A stretch of 64,000 bases of DNA from JAAGZL01 sp964628835 (GTDB taxonomy: Bacteria > Pseudomonadota > Gammaproteobacteria > Chromatiales > Chromatiaceae). Numbering within the stretch: position 1 is the stretch's first letter; each line of letters opens with the position of its first letter. Positions 1 to 8,075 of this stretch are shown here, piece by piece. A program made the translations under genes and the position numbers. Under the pieces are notes generated by a model, which worked only from the letters and a program-made list of their open reading frames with translations, had not been told where the DNA came from and did no database searches. Location: contig CAZVME010000005.1 of NCBI GenBank assembly GCA_964628835.1, forward strand, positions 1-64,000. Reading direction: 5' to 3'.

Positions 1-3
1 ACC

Positions 4-1242
4 ATGTCCGACAGCGAATATTACGACGAGCTCGAAACCCGTGCGCCCGAAGTCCGGGAAAGCGAGCAGATGGCGGCGCTCAGCGCCCAGGTCGCCCACG
101 CTAAGGCGAACTCGGACTATTTCGGCGAAATTCTCAAGGACGTCGATCCGGCGGCCGTCATCTCCCGCGAAGCCCTGGCCGCCCTGCCGGTCACGCGGAA
201 ATCGGACTTGGTCGAACGCCAGACCGGCAAACCGCCGTTCGGCGGGCTCAACGGCATTCCGGTCGGCCAGGTGGCCCAGATTTTCCAGTCCCCCGGCCCG
301 ATTTACGAACCCAGCGGGGCCATCGCCGATTACTGGCGCATGGCACGCGGGTTCTGGGCCGCCGGCATGCGTCCCGGCGACATCGTCCACAACACCTTTT
401 CCTACCATCTGACGCCGGCCGGCATGATGATGGAAGCTGGCGCCCGCGCCATCGGCTGCCCGGTCTTTCCCGGCGGCGTCGGCAACACCGAGCAACAAAT
501 TGCCGCAGTCGCCCACCTGCAACCCGCGGCCTACGCCGGAACGCCGTCATTCCTCAAAATCCTCCTGGACAAATCGGCGGAAGCCGGCCTCAAGCCGTCC
601 TACCGCTCAGCCGCCGTTGGCGGCGAGGCCTTGCCGCCCAGCCTGCGCAAGGAAATCAACGATCACGGCGTCACCTGCCTGCAGGGCTACGGCACCGCCG
701 AGCTGGGCAGCATCGCCTATGAGTCGCCCGCCATGGAAGGCATGATCATGGACGAGAACGCAATCGTCGAAATCCTGCGTCCGGGCAGCGGCGATCCGGT
801 GCCGGACGGCGAGGTCGGCGAGGTCGTGGTGACCATTCTGAGCGAAGCCTACCCGCTGGTCCGCTTCGCCACCGGCGATCTCTCCGCCGTGATGGAAGGT
901 CAAAGCCCGTGCGGCCGGACCAACCGGCGCATCAAGGGGTGGATGGGACGGGCCGACCAGACCACCAAGGTCAAGGGCATGTTCGTCCATCCCGCCCAGA
1001 TCAACCAGACGGCGGCCCGGCACGGTGAAATCCAAAAAGCCCGGCTGGTCGTCGACAGCACCGACGGCAAGGATGTCATGACCCTGAAATGCGAAGTTGA
1101 GGGCGCGCCGGAGGGCTTGGCCGAGGCGGTCGCGGAAAGCATTCAGGCTGTCTGCAAGGTCCGCGGCGAGGTCGAATTCGTCGCCCCCGGCAGCCTGCCC
1201 AACGACGGCAAAGTTATTGACGACGTGCGCACATACGAATAG
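4..1242 (+). CDS. Phenylacetate-CoA ligase family (PaaK-like AMP-forming ligase)
   Basis: This is a 412-residue member of the adenylate-forming enzyme superfamily. These enzymes activate a carboxylate with ATP and transfer it to CoA in the cytoplasm. Visible motifs are a substrate/ATP loop SPGPIYEPSG (96-105), the YGTAELG motif (229-235), RFATGD (287-292) and the hinge/C-terminal lid KVKGMFVHPAQ (322-332), in the order seen in phenylacetate-CoA ligases. No other paa genes are visible, so the substrate is unknown and could be another aryl acid. It is slightly shorter than classical PaaK (about 435 residues). The ATG lies three bases from the window edge, so its ribosome binding site and any earlier in-frame start cannot be seen. 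It belongs to the GC-rich alphaproteobacterial-like segment. Confidence 0.8.
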   Translation: MSDSEYYDELETRAPEVRESEQMAALSAQVAHAKANSDYFGEILKDVDPAAVISREALAALPVTRKSDLVERQTGKPPFGGLNGIPVGQVAQIFQSPGPIYEPSGAIADYWRMARGFWAAGMRPGDIVHNTFSYHLTPAGMMMEAGARAIGCPVFPGGVGNTEQQIAAVAHLQPAAYAGTPSFLKILLDKSAEAGLKPSYRSAAVGGEALPPSLRKEINDHGVTCLQGYGTAELGSIAYESPAMEGMIMDENAIVEILRPGSGDPVPDGEVGEVVVTILSEAYPLVRFATGDLSAVMEGQSPCGRTNRRIKGWMGRADQTTKVKGMFVHPAQINQTAARHGEIQKARLVVDSTDGKDVMTLKCEVEGAPEGLAEAVAESIQAVCKVRGEVEFVAPGSLPNDGKVIDDVRTYE

Positions 1243-1289
1243 TGAACTCCTGCATACAATTTCGGTGATTCGGAAGTTTTTCTGATTCG

Positions 1290-1387
1290 CCCCCCCACCC
1301 CGGCCCTCCCCCACGCTGGGGGGAGGGAGTTTTATCGCGCCACTAAAAGCCTTCCCCCTTGATGGGGGAAGGTTTGGATGGGGGTGG
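1290..1387. repeat. REP-like double palindrome, alphaproteobacterial type
   Basis: Two adjacent GC-rich hairpins lie between the ligase gene and ccmA. The first has arms CCCTCCCCC (1304-1312) and GGGGGAGGG (1319-1327) with a 6-base loop. The second has arms CCTTCCCCC (1350-1358) and GGGGGAAGG (1364-1372) with a 5-base loop. Flanking runs CCCCCCACCCC (1291-1300 region) and GGGGGTGG (about 1380-1387) extend the symmetry. Such C/G-run palindromes are common intergenic repeats in Rhodospirillales and relatives. It could also attenuate transcription into ccmA. Confidence 0.7.
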
Positions 1388-1405
1388 AGCCGTACGAACA
1401 AGCAA

Positions 1406-2032
1406 ATGACTTTCTCCGGTCAAAATCTGTCCTGCGTGCGCGGCGAACGCCTGGTGTTCGAGGACTTGTCCTTCGAGGTCGCCGCCGGTGACGCCCTGGT
1501 GCTGCGCGGGCCCAACGGCAGCGGTAAGTCGACCCTGTTGCGCCTGGCCGCCGGTTTTCTCAAACCGGCCGGGGGGAAGCTGATCTGGCGCGACGAAAAA
1601 GAACCCGGCGAGATCGAGGATTTCCGCGACCGCATGCATTACGTCGGCCACCTGGACGCCGTCAAACCGGCCTTCACGGTGAACGAGAACCTGGCCTTCT
1701 GGGCGGCCTTCGAAGGTAGCGACAATCCCGGCGATGACGCCGCCCTTGGACTGGAACGCCTGGGCCTCAGTCGGATCGCCGACGTGCCGGGAAGGTATCT
1801 TTCGGCCGGACAGCGCCGGCGGCTCAACATCGCCCGCATCGCCGCCATCCGCAAACCGCTGTGGCTGCTGGACGAACCGTCCGTTTCGCTGGATACCGAC
1901 GCCGTGGCGCTGCTGGCCGGCCTGATCGCCGAGCATCGCGCCGCCGGCGGCATGGTCATGGTCGCTACCCACATCGACCTCGGCGTTGAGGACGGCAATG
2001 TGCTGCGGCTGGATGAGGCGCGGACGATATGA
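1406..2032 (+). CDS. ccmA: Heme exporter ATP-binding protein CcmA
   Basis: This is the ABC-type ATPase of the CcmAB complex of System I cytochrome c maturation. It powers release of heme-loaded CcmE from CcmC at the inner membrane. The 208-residue protein has Walker A GPNGSGKST (35-43), signature LSAGQRRR (132-139) and Walker B LWLLDEPSVSLD (152-163), with the short length typical of CcmA. Its stop overlaps the ccmB start by four bases (ATGA), showing translational coupling. It is the first gene of the ccm operon and lies in the GC-rich left segment. Confidence 0.93.
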   Translation: MTFSGQNLSCVRGERLVFEDLSFEVAAGDALVLRGPNGSGKSTLLRLAAGFLKPAGGKLIWRDEKEPGEIEDFRDRMHYVGHLDAVKPAFTVNENLAFWAAFEGSDNPGDDAALGLERLGLSRIADVPGRYLSAGQRRRLNIARIAAIRKPLWLLDEPSVSLDTDAVALLAGLIAEHRAAGGMVMVATHIDLGVEDGNVLRLDEARTI

Positions 2033-2694
2033 ACCGGTTTTTGGGCATCGTCCGCCGCGACGTTCAACTGGCACTGAGACAGGGCAGCGCCGGCACCATG
2101 GTGGTGATGTTCTTCGTCTTGACCGTCACGCTTTTCCCGTTGGGAGTCGGGCCCGAGATCAACATCCTGCAGCGCATCAGTTCCGGCGTCCTCTGGGTCG
2201 CGGCCCTGCTGGCCTCGATGCTGTCGCTGGACCGCCTGTTCCAGGCCGATTTCGAGGACGGCAGCCTCGATCTCCTGACCATGGGGACGATGCCGTTGGA
2301 GATGACGGTGCTGGCCAAGTGCACGGCGCACTGGCTGACCACGGGCCTGCCGCTGATCATCGTCGCCCCCCTGTTGGGCGTGCTGCTGCACCTGGAACCG
2401 GCCGGCTATGTGACGCTGGTCGTCGCCATGCTGTTGGGCACGCCGGCACTGAGCCTGATCGGCGCCATCGGGGCGGCCCTGACCGTAGGTGTGCGGCGCG
2501 GCGGCGTGTTGCTTTCTCTTCTGGTGCTGCCGCTCTATATTCCGGTGCTGATCTTCGGCGTCGGGGCCATCGACGCGGCCATCGGCGGGCTCTCGGAACG
2601 CCCGCATCTCCTGGTCCTGGCCGCCATGATGCTGGGTACCGTAGCACTTTGCCCCTGGGGCGCGGCGGCCGCGCTGAGATTGAACCTTGAATAG
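2029..2694 (+). CDS. ccmB: Heme exporter membrane protein CcmB
   Basis: CcmB is the integral membrane partner of CcmA. The 221-residue protein has about six hydrophobic segments, including FFVLTVTLFPLGVGPE near residues 27-42 and a hydrophobic stretch near residues 160-180. Length and position directly after ccmA, with a four-base overlap, match the family. The following 93 bases up to ccmC hold no gene. The product is alphaproteobacterial-like in style, as are its neighbours. Confidence 0.92.
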   Translation: MNRFLGIVRRDVQLALRQGSAGTMVVMFFVLTVTLFPLGVGPEINILQRISSGVLWVAALLASMLSLDRLFQADFEDGSLDLLTMGTMPLEMTVLAKCTAHWLTTGLPLIIVAPLLGVLLHLEPAGYVTLVVAMLLGTPALSLIGAIGAALTVGVRRGGVLLSLLVLPLYIPVLIFGVGAIDAAIGGLSERPHLLVLAAMMLGTVALCPWGAAAALRLNLE

Positions 2695-2787
2695 TCCGTC
2701 AACTTGACAAATATCAATTACACGCGTCGTTTGGCCGCATCTAATGGACTTGCCTAAACACCCCGAAACAGCGATATAAATGCCGCC

Positions 2788-3516
2788 ATGCAGACCCTAC
2801 ACCGTTTCGCCAACCCCACGCGCTTCCTGCGCCTGACCTCCGCCTTGTTGCCGTGGACGGCCGGTCTGGCCGTCGTGCTCATCGCCGTCGGCCTGTACCT
2901 CGGTTTGTTCGTGGCACCGGCCGATTATCAGCAGGGCGAAAGCGTGCGCATCATGTTCGTGCACGTGCCGGCCGCCTGGATGGCGCTCTTCGTCTACACC
3001 TCGATGGCCATCGCCAGCGCCACCGGCCTGATCTGGAAGCATCCGGTCGCCGACCTGATGGCCAAGGGCTCGGCGCCGATCGGGGCGGGATTCACCTTCA
3101 TCGCCCTGGCCACGGGGTCGCTCTGGGGTCAGCCCATGTGGGGTACCTGGTGGGTCTGGGACGCCCGCCTGACGTCCGTACTCGTACTATTTTTCCTCTA
3201 TATTGGCTATATGGCCCTGTGGCAGGCCTTCGACGATCCGCAGCGCGCCGCCAAGGCCGCTGCGATCCTGTCGCTGGTGGGATTCGTCAACGTCCCCATC
3301 ATCAAATTTTCGGTAGATTGGTGGAACACGCTTCATCAGCCCGCCAGCGTGGTTAAAATGGGCGGTCCGGCGATCCATGTCTCCATGCTGATCCCGCTGC
3401 TGCTCATGGCCCTCGGATTTACGGCTTTCTATGTCGCCGTCGTCATCCTCAGGGCCCAGCGGGAAATTCTGGCGCGGAAGGTTCGCGCCCTCCGCCTCGC
3501 GCAAGTTCAGGGATAA
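2788..3516 (+). CDS. ccmC: Heme exporter / heme-handling protein CcmC
   Basis: CcmC is the heme-handling protein that presents heme to the chaperone CcmE in the periplasm. The 242-residue polytopic membrane protein shows the diagnostic tryptophan-rich motif WGQPMWGTWWVWDARLTS (113-130). It also has the conserved periplasmic histidine in FVHVPAAW (57-64) and a second histidine in the NTLHQPASV segment. ccmD starts six bases after its stop, so the two are co-transcribed. The start ATG is preceded by a weak Shine-Dalgarno, but the N-terminus fits the family. Confidence 0.94.
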   Translation: MQTLHRFANPTRFLRLTSALLPWTAGLAVVLIAVGLYLGLFVAPADYQQGESVRIMFVHVPAAWMALFVYTSMAIASATGLIWKHPVADLMAKGSAPIGAGFTFIALATGSLWGQPMWGTWWVWDARLTSVLVLFFLYIGYMALWQAFDDPQRAAKAAAILSLVGFVNVPIIKFSVDWWNTLHQPASVVKMGGPAIHVSMLIPLLLMALGFTAFYVAVVILRAQREILARKVRALRLAQVQG

Positions 3517-3522
3517 AGCGCC

Positions 3523-3717
3523 ATGAGTTCGTTTTCAGAATTCCTCGATATGGGGGGATACGCGGCTTTTGTCTGGCCCGCCTTCGGCATCGCCGCGGTC
3601 ATCATGATCGGCCTGGCCGTACAAAGCTGGGTTGCCCTCAAGAATGAGCGGGTCATGCTGGAATCACTGCAGGCACAGCGCAGCGACACCCGCAACGGAA
3701 CGGCGGCCGCCAAATGA
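3523..3717 (+). CDS. ccmD: Heme exporter small subunit CcmD
   Basis: This 64-residue protein has one membrane segment (about residues 12-34), preceded by FLDMGGYAAFVWPAFG, the CcmD signature around the conserved tyrosine. CcmD stabilises the CcmABC-CcmE complex so that holo-CcmE can be released. It overlaps ccmE by four bases and lies six bases after ccmC. The C-terminal tail after the helix is basic and poorly conserved, as usual in the family. Confidence 0.88.
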   Translation: MSSFSEFLDMGGYAAFVWPAFGIAAVIMIGLAVQSWVALKNERVMLESLQAQRSDTRNGTAAAK

Positions 3718-4151
3718 CCCGCAAACGCCGCCGCCTCTATCTTGTGCTTTTCGGCATGATGCTGCTGGGCGCGGCTGCCGCGCTGATGCTGAACGCCTTC
3801 AGCGACAACCTGGTGTTCTTCCACAGCCCCACCGAGGTGGCTGAAAAGTCCATTCCGGCGGAGCGCCGCTTCCGGCTCGGCGGCCTCGTCGAGGAGGAAA
3901 GCGTCGCCAAGGGCGAAGACGGCATGACGACCCACTTCCGCATCACCGACACCGCAAACGCCGTTCAGGTCACCTTTACCGGCATGCTGCCCGATCTGTT
4001 CCGCGAGGGACAAGGCGTGGTGGCGGAAGGCAAGCTTGACGCCAAGGGCGTCTTCCACGCCACCGAAGTGCTGGCCAAGCACGACGAAAATTACATGCCG
4101 CCCGAGGTCGCCGAGGCGATCAAGAAATCCGGCCAGTGGAAGGGTGAGTAG
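3714..4151 (+). CDS. ccmE: Periplasmic heme chaperone CcmE
   Basis: CcmE covalently carries heme from CcmC to the CcmFH lyase. The 145-residue protein has an N-terminal signal anchor (about residues 8-27), an OB-fold body and the heme attachment motif LAKHDENYMPPE. In that motif H123 is the covalent ligand and Y127 the axial ligand, by analogy with E. coli H130/Y134. It overlaps ccmD by four bases and is followed ten bases later by ccmF. Confidence 0.94.
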   Translation: MTRKRRRLYLVLFGMMLLGAAAALMLNAFSDNLVFFHSPTEVAEKSIPAERRFRLGGLVEEESVAKGEDGMTTHFRITDTANAVQVTFTGMLPDLFREGQGVVAEGKLDAKGVFHATEVLAKHDENYMPPEVAEAIKKSGQWKGE

Positions 4152-4160
4152 GCGGACGCC

Positions 4161-6137
4161 ATGATTTCCGAAATCGGCCATTTCGCCCTTATCCTGGCCC
4201 TGGTCCTGGCGCTGGTCCAGGGCACCGTCCCGTTGATCGGCGCGCAACGCCGTTACGGGCCCTGGGTGGCGGTTGCCCGCCCCGCCGCCATCGGACAGCT
4301 GTTTTTCGTCACCGTTGCCTTCGGCGCCCTGACCTACGCTTTCGTGACGTCGGATTTCAGCGTCGTCAACGTCGCCAAGAATTCCCATTCCGCCAAGCCG
4401 ATGCTCTACAAGATTTCCGGCGTTTGGGGCAACCACGAGGGCTCGCTGCTGCTGTGGATCCTGATCCTCAGCCTGTTCGGCGGCGCCGTTGCCGTGTTCG
4501 GGCGTAACTTGCCGCCCAACCTGCGCGCCCGGGTGCTCAGCATTCAGGCGCTGGTGGGTGTCGGTTTCCTGCTTTTCATCCTGTTTACCTCCAGTCCCTT
4601 CGAGCGCCTGGCCGACCCGCCGGCTGACGGACGCGGCCTTAACCCGCTGCTGCAGGATCCCGGTCTCGCCTTCCACCCGCCGTTCCTCTATCTCGGCTAC
4701 GTTGGCTTCTCCATGGCATTCTCCTTCGCCATCGCCGCCCTGATCGAGGGCCGGGTTGACCCCGCCTGGGCGCGCTGGGTGCGGCCCTGGACGCTGGTGG
4801 CCTGGTGCTTCCTCACCATCGGCATCGCCATGGGCAGCTGGTGGGCCTATTACGAGCTGGGCTGGGGCGGCTGGTGGTTCTGGGATCCGGTGGAGAACGC
4901 ATCCTTCATGCCCTGGATCATAGGTACCGCCCTGATTCACTCCCTGGCTGTAACCGAGAAACGTGGCGCCTTCAAGGCGTGGACGGTGTTGCTGGCGATC
5001 TTTGCCTTCTCTCTCAGTCTGCTGGGAACCTTCCTGGTGCGTTCTGGCGTCCTGACCTCGGTACACGCCTTTGCCACCGATCCATCCCGTGGTGTGTTTA
5101 TTCTGCTGTTCCTGTCGGTGATCATTGGTGGTTCCCTGCTGCTCTACTCCTGGCGTGCCTCCCAGATCCGCAGTTCAGTCCACTTCAGTCTGTTCTCTCG
5201 CGAGACCGGGTTGTTGCTGAATAATGTGATCCTGGTGGTGGCCGCATGCAGCATCCTGCTGGGTACCCTCTATCCCCTGGTGCTGGATGCGCTGGGTGTG
5301 GGCAAGATCTCGGTGGGTCCTCCCTATTTCAATAGTGTATTCATCCCCCTTACCGCCCCGCTGGCGGTCCTGGTGGGGATTGGTGCCCTGGCACGCTGGA
5401 AACGTGAGAGTGGCATGGTGCTGGCTCGGAAGCTGGCTCTACCAATGTTGATCAGTGTGGTGGGCGGCCTTGCCATTACCATCTGGGCGCTGCCCTTTTT
5501 CACCTGGGGTGCGGCTCTGGGTCTGGTGCTGGCTATCTGGGTACTGCTGACCATGATGCTCTGGCTCAAGGAACAGGGGGGCGTTGCCGGTCTGGCCGGT
5601 TCTCTCAAGAACACCACTCGCGCCGGTTGGGGCATGTTGTTCGGTCATCTGGGTATAGCTGTGTTTGTGGTGGGTGTGGCCCTTACCTCCATCTACAGCA
5701 CCGAGAAGGATCTGCGCATAGAGAAGGGACAGAGCTACCACCTGGGCGGCTATGACTTCCTGTTTAAGGGCGCAGAGCGCTCCGCAGGTCCCAACTATCT
5801 GATGGATCGGGGGGAGGTGGCTGTGAGTCGCGATGGCGAATACCTGGTTACCCTGTACCCGGAGAAACGTAATTATCGCAGCGGTATGCCCATGACCGAG
5901 GCCGGGATCGATGCTGGACTCACCCGTGACCTGTTTGTGGCCCTGGGTGAACCATTGGGCAAGGAAGGGGCCTGGAGCCTGCGCATCTACCATAAACCAT
6001 TTGTGCGCTGGGTCTGGCTGGGTGGGCTGTTCATGGCCTTTGGCGGACTCTTAGCGGCCTTGGATAAACGCTACTTCCGACTGGCCCGCAAGGCCCGTCT
6101 GGAGGCAGAGGCAAACACCGTTGGAGAGGCGGCATGA
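4161..6137 (+). CDS. ccmF: Cytochrome c heme lyase subunit CcmF (apparently chimeric)
   Basis: CcmF is the large membrane subunit that, with CcmH, attaches heme to CXXCH motifs of apocytochromes c. The 658-residue frame is intact and multi-pass, with the family hallmark GWGGWWFWDPVENASFMPW at 234-252. Residues 1 to about 250 are alphaproteobacterial in wording and GC-rich in codons (for example NSHSAKPMLYKISGVWGNHEG). Residues from about 255 on are gammaproteobacterial (GTALIHSLAVTEKRGAFK, then VRSGVLTSVHAFATDPSRG) with more mixed codons. The join therefore lies in or just after the invariant motif, about 4880-4940. The protein could well be functional, because the motif matches on both sides. 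Alternatively the gene is an assembly artefact joining two organisms. Confidence 0.9.
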   Translation: MISEIGHFALILALVLALVQGTVPLIGAQRRYGPWVAVARPAAIGQLFFVTVAFGALTYAFVTSDFSVVNVAKNSHSAKPMLYKISGVWGNHEGSLLLWILILSLFGGAVAVFGRNLPPNLRARVLSIQALVGVGFLLFILFTSSPFERLADPPADGRGLNPLLQDPGLAFHPPFLYLGYVGFSMAFSFAIAALIEGRVDPAWARWVRPWTLVAWCFLTIGIAMGSWWAYYELGWGGWWFWDPVENASFMPWIIGTALIHSLAVTEKRGAFKAWTVLLAIFAFSLSLLGTFLVRSGVLTSVHAFATDPSRGVFILLFLSVIIGGSLLLYSWRASQIRSSVHFSLFSRETGLLLNNVILVVAACSILLGTLYPLVLDALGVGKISVGPPYFNSVFIPLTAPLAVLVGIGALARWKRESGMVLARKLALPMLISVVGGLAITIWALPFFTWGAALGLVLAIWVLLTMMLWLKEQGGVAGLAGSLKNTTRAGWGMLFGHLGIAVFVVGVALTSIYSTEKDLRIEKGQSYHLGGYDFLFKGAERSAGPNYLMDRGEVAVSRDGEYLVTLYPEKRNYRSGMPMTEAGIDAGLTRDLFVALGEPLGKEGAWSLRIYHKPFVRWVWLGGLFMAFGGLLAALDKRYFRLARKARLEAEANTVGEAA

Positions 6138-6682
6138 AGGCGCGTTATCTGATACCTTTCGGCATCTTCATGGTCATCATGGCCATCTTTGTGCTGGGTC
6201 TGCACCGGATGAGTGAAGATCCCAACTTTACCCGTAACGTCCCATCGGTGCTGATCGGCAAGCCAGCCCCGGAGATAGTCCTGCCGGATCTGTTTGATCC
6301 TGCAAAGAACGTCACCTCATCCTCCCTGGCTGGCCAGGTGTGGGTACTCAACGTCTGGGCTACCTGGTGTCCTGAGTGCTGGCGTGAACACGCCTTTTTG
6401 GTGCATCTGGCAAACAATGAAGGGGTTAAGATCTTTGGCATAGACTGGCGCGATGATGCGGAGGCGGCTAAGAAGTTTCTGGTGGACAAGGGAAACCCGT
6501 TTATTGCCGTGGGCTTTGATTCTGATAGCCGCTCTATCATGAACTGGGGCGTCTACGGCGCACCGGAGACCTTTGTGATCGATAAGCAGGGTGTGGTTCG
6601 CTGGAAGAGGGCCGGGGCCATGACCCCGAAGCTCTGGGAGAGTGAACTGAAACCACTGCTACAGAAGTTGGAGAAAGGGTGA
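6134..6682 (+). CDS. ccmG: Thiol:disulfide interchange protein CcmG/DsbE
   Basis: This is a membrane-anchored periplasmic thioredoxin that keeps apocytochrome cysteines reduced for heme ligation. The 182-residue protein has one N-terminal membrane segment (about 6-24) and the thioredoxin-fold active site WATWCPECW with C79 and C82. The conserved glutamate and cis-proline region appear around YGAPETFVID. It overlaps ccmF by four bases and ccmH by one base. This gene lies wholly in the gammaproteobacterial-style part of the operon. Confidence 0.93.
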   Translation: MKARYLIPFGIFMVIMAIFVLGLHRMSEDPNFTRNVPSVLIGKPAPEIVLPDLFDPAKNVTSSSLAGQVWVLNVWATWCPECWREHAFLVHLANNEGVKIFGIDWRDDAEAAKKFLVDKGNPFIAVGFDSDSRSIMNWGVYGAPETFVIDKQGVVRWKRAGAMTPKLWESELKPLLQKLEKG

Positions 6683-7140
6683 TGCTACGTACATGTATTC
6701 TGCTTCTGCTGTTGTTACCGCAGTTAGCGTTGGCCAGCATTGAGGCCTACCGTTTTGATGATCCGCAAAAAGAGGCGGACTATCGGGTTCTGATTGCAGA
6801 GCTGCGCTGTCTGGTGTGTCAGAATCAGAATCTGGCAGACTCTAACGCGGAGCTGGCGCAGGATATGCGCCGACAGACCTATGAGATGGTGCAGAAGGGG
6901 TCCAGCAGGGAAGAGATAGTTACCTATATGGTGCAGCGCTATGGAAACTTTGTGCTCTATCGTCCGCCTTTCCGTCCATCCACCGCACTGCTCTGGGTTG
7001 GGCCATTTATTATCTTTGCTATTGGTGTGACTTTTCTTATGCTGTTCATCCGCCGCCGCAACAGAGAGCCCACGGTGCAGCTCAGTAGTGAAGAGCACGC
7101 CCGGGCCCAGAGCCTGCTGGATAATAAAGTCACGAAATAA
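6682..7140 (+). CDS. ccmH: Cytochrome c maturation protein CcmH (N-terminal CcmH/CycL type)
   Basis: This thiol-redox subunit of the heme lyase complex hands reduced apocytochrome to CcmF. It has a signal peptide (first about 19 residues), the LRCLVCQNQNLADSN motif with its redox Cys pair CLVC, a three-helix domain, and one C-terminal membrane segment (about 98-118). The ATG at 6682 overlaps the ccmG stop (TGATG). A GTG one codon upstream is possible but unnecessary. At 152 residues it is the short form, and the TPR part found fused in E. coli CcmH is encoded separately by the next gene. Confidence 0.92.
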   Translation: MLRTCILLLLLLPQLALASIEAYRFDDPQKEADYRVLIAELRCLVCQNQNLADSNAELAQDMRRQTYEMVQKGSSREEIVTYMVQRYGNFVLYRPPFRPSTALLWVGPFIIFAIGVTFLMLFIRRRNREPTVQLSSEEHARAQSLLDNKVTK

Positions 7141-7199
7141 CAAATGCGTTCTTCCCGTATCTGCCTGGCCCATTGGGGACCTTACCTGGAAATAACTGT

Positions 7200-8060
7200 A
7201 TGACGACCTTTACCATTATTGCCGCAGTCATGATTCTGCTCGCCCTGGCCATGTTGGCCCCGGCCCTGTTGCGCAAGCGCCAGCTGGCCGCCTCTGACCG
7301 TGATCAGCAGAATGTAATCATTGCCCGGGAACGACTAGAGGAGATGGAACTAGAGCTGGCGGCGGGCAAAATTTCCCAGGAAGAGTTCGATCAGGCCAAG
7401 ATAGAACTGGAGCAGGCCCTGTTGCAGGACCTGGAACAGGAGGATGGACCCGAGCAGATCTCCAGTGGCTCTGGCAAGCTGACCCTGGCCGGTATTGCCG
7501 TGGCGCTGCCGGTGCTTGCCGTGGTCATGTATCTGTATCTGGGCACCCCGGCCATGGTGGAGTTTGATCCTGCCAAGCAGGCCACCCAGCAGCAGGGCGA
7601 GATGCCATCGGTGGAGGAGATGCTGGTAAGCATCAAAAAGCGTCTCAAGCAGAAGCCGGATGACACCGAGGGTTGGTTCCTGTTGGGACGGACCTACATG
7701 ATGCTGGAACAACACGCCAATGCAGCCAAGGCCTTTGAAACACTGTTAAAGCTGTCTGGTGAAGACCCTGCGGTAATGCTGGCGCTGGCAGATGCAGTAA
7801 CTATGGTCCAGGAGGGAAACATGCGGGGTCGCCCGGCCGAGCTGATCAGCAAATCCCTCAAACTGGCGCCAGAGAGTCAGACCGCACTCTGGTTGGGTGG
7901 TCTGCTGGAGAGTCAGCAGGGTAACTTTGCCCAGGCCATCAACCACTGGAAGAAGCTGGAGTCCATGTTGGAAGATGAGCCAAAGGCGTTAGAGCGGGTG
8001 CGCGCCATGATCTCCATGGTTGAGGGTAAAGCCGCGTCGGCCGCGGCTGGCAGTAAATAG
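7200..8060 (+). CDS. ccmI: Cytochrome c maturation TPR protein CcmI
   Basis: CcmI acts as an apocytochrome c chaperone in species with split CcmH/CcmI. The roughly 286-residue protein has an N-terminal membrane segment, a cytoplasmic coiled region (QNVIIARERLEEMELELAAGKISQEEFDQAK family pattern), a second membrane segment (about 98-118) and periplasmic TPR repeats (GWFLLGRTYMMLEQHANAAKAFETLL). The ATG at 7200 is preferred. The frame extends back to a TTG at 7173, but that adds a non-family leader. It ends the ccm operon and is convergent with rph after about 15 bases, with no clear terminator. Confidence 0.88.
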   Translation: MTTFTIIAAVMILLALAMLAPALLRKRQLAASDRDQQNVIIARERLEEMELELAAGKISQEEFDQAKIELEQALLQDLEQEDGPEQISSGSGKLTLAGIAVALPVLAVVMYLYLGTPAMVEFDPAKQATQQQGEMPSVEEMLVSIKKRLKQKPDDTEGWFLLGRTYMMLEQHANAAKAFETLLKLSGEDPAVMLALADAVTMVQEGNMRGRPAELISKSLKLAPESQTALWLGGLLESQQGNFAQAINHWKKLESMLEDEPKALERVRAMISMVEGKAASAAAGSK

Positions 8061-8075
8061 TCCAATACTGGGGGG

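Larger units (their letters stand above)
1..4930. other. Alphaproteobacterial-style foreign segment (or chimeric contig end)
   Basis: From the left edge to about 4.9 kb the sequence is strongly GC-rich, with third positions almost always G or C. The encoded proteins (PaaK-like ligase, CcmA to CcmE, CcmF residues 1 to about 250) look alphaproteobacterial, and a C/G-run palindromic repeat of alphaproteobacterial type lies at 1290-1387. From about 4930 onward codon use becomes more mixed and all core genes are gammaproteobacterial. The change occurs inside ccmF without breaking the frame. Horizontal replacement and assembly chimerism both explain it. The exact breakpoint cannot be fixed because the motif at the join is nearly invariant. 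Confidence 0.6.

Noticed and set aside
1343..2607. Long minus-strand frames opposite ccmA and ccmB
   Set aside because: They are shadows of the GC-rich ccmAB genes, with biased low-complexity content.
3507..5066. 519-codon open frame on the minus strand
   Set aside because: It lies entirely opposite ccmD, ccmE and ccmF, which have clear families. Its composition (His/Gln/Gly-rich) is typical of antisense shadows in GC-rich DNA.
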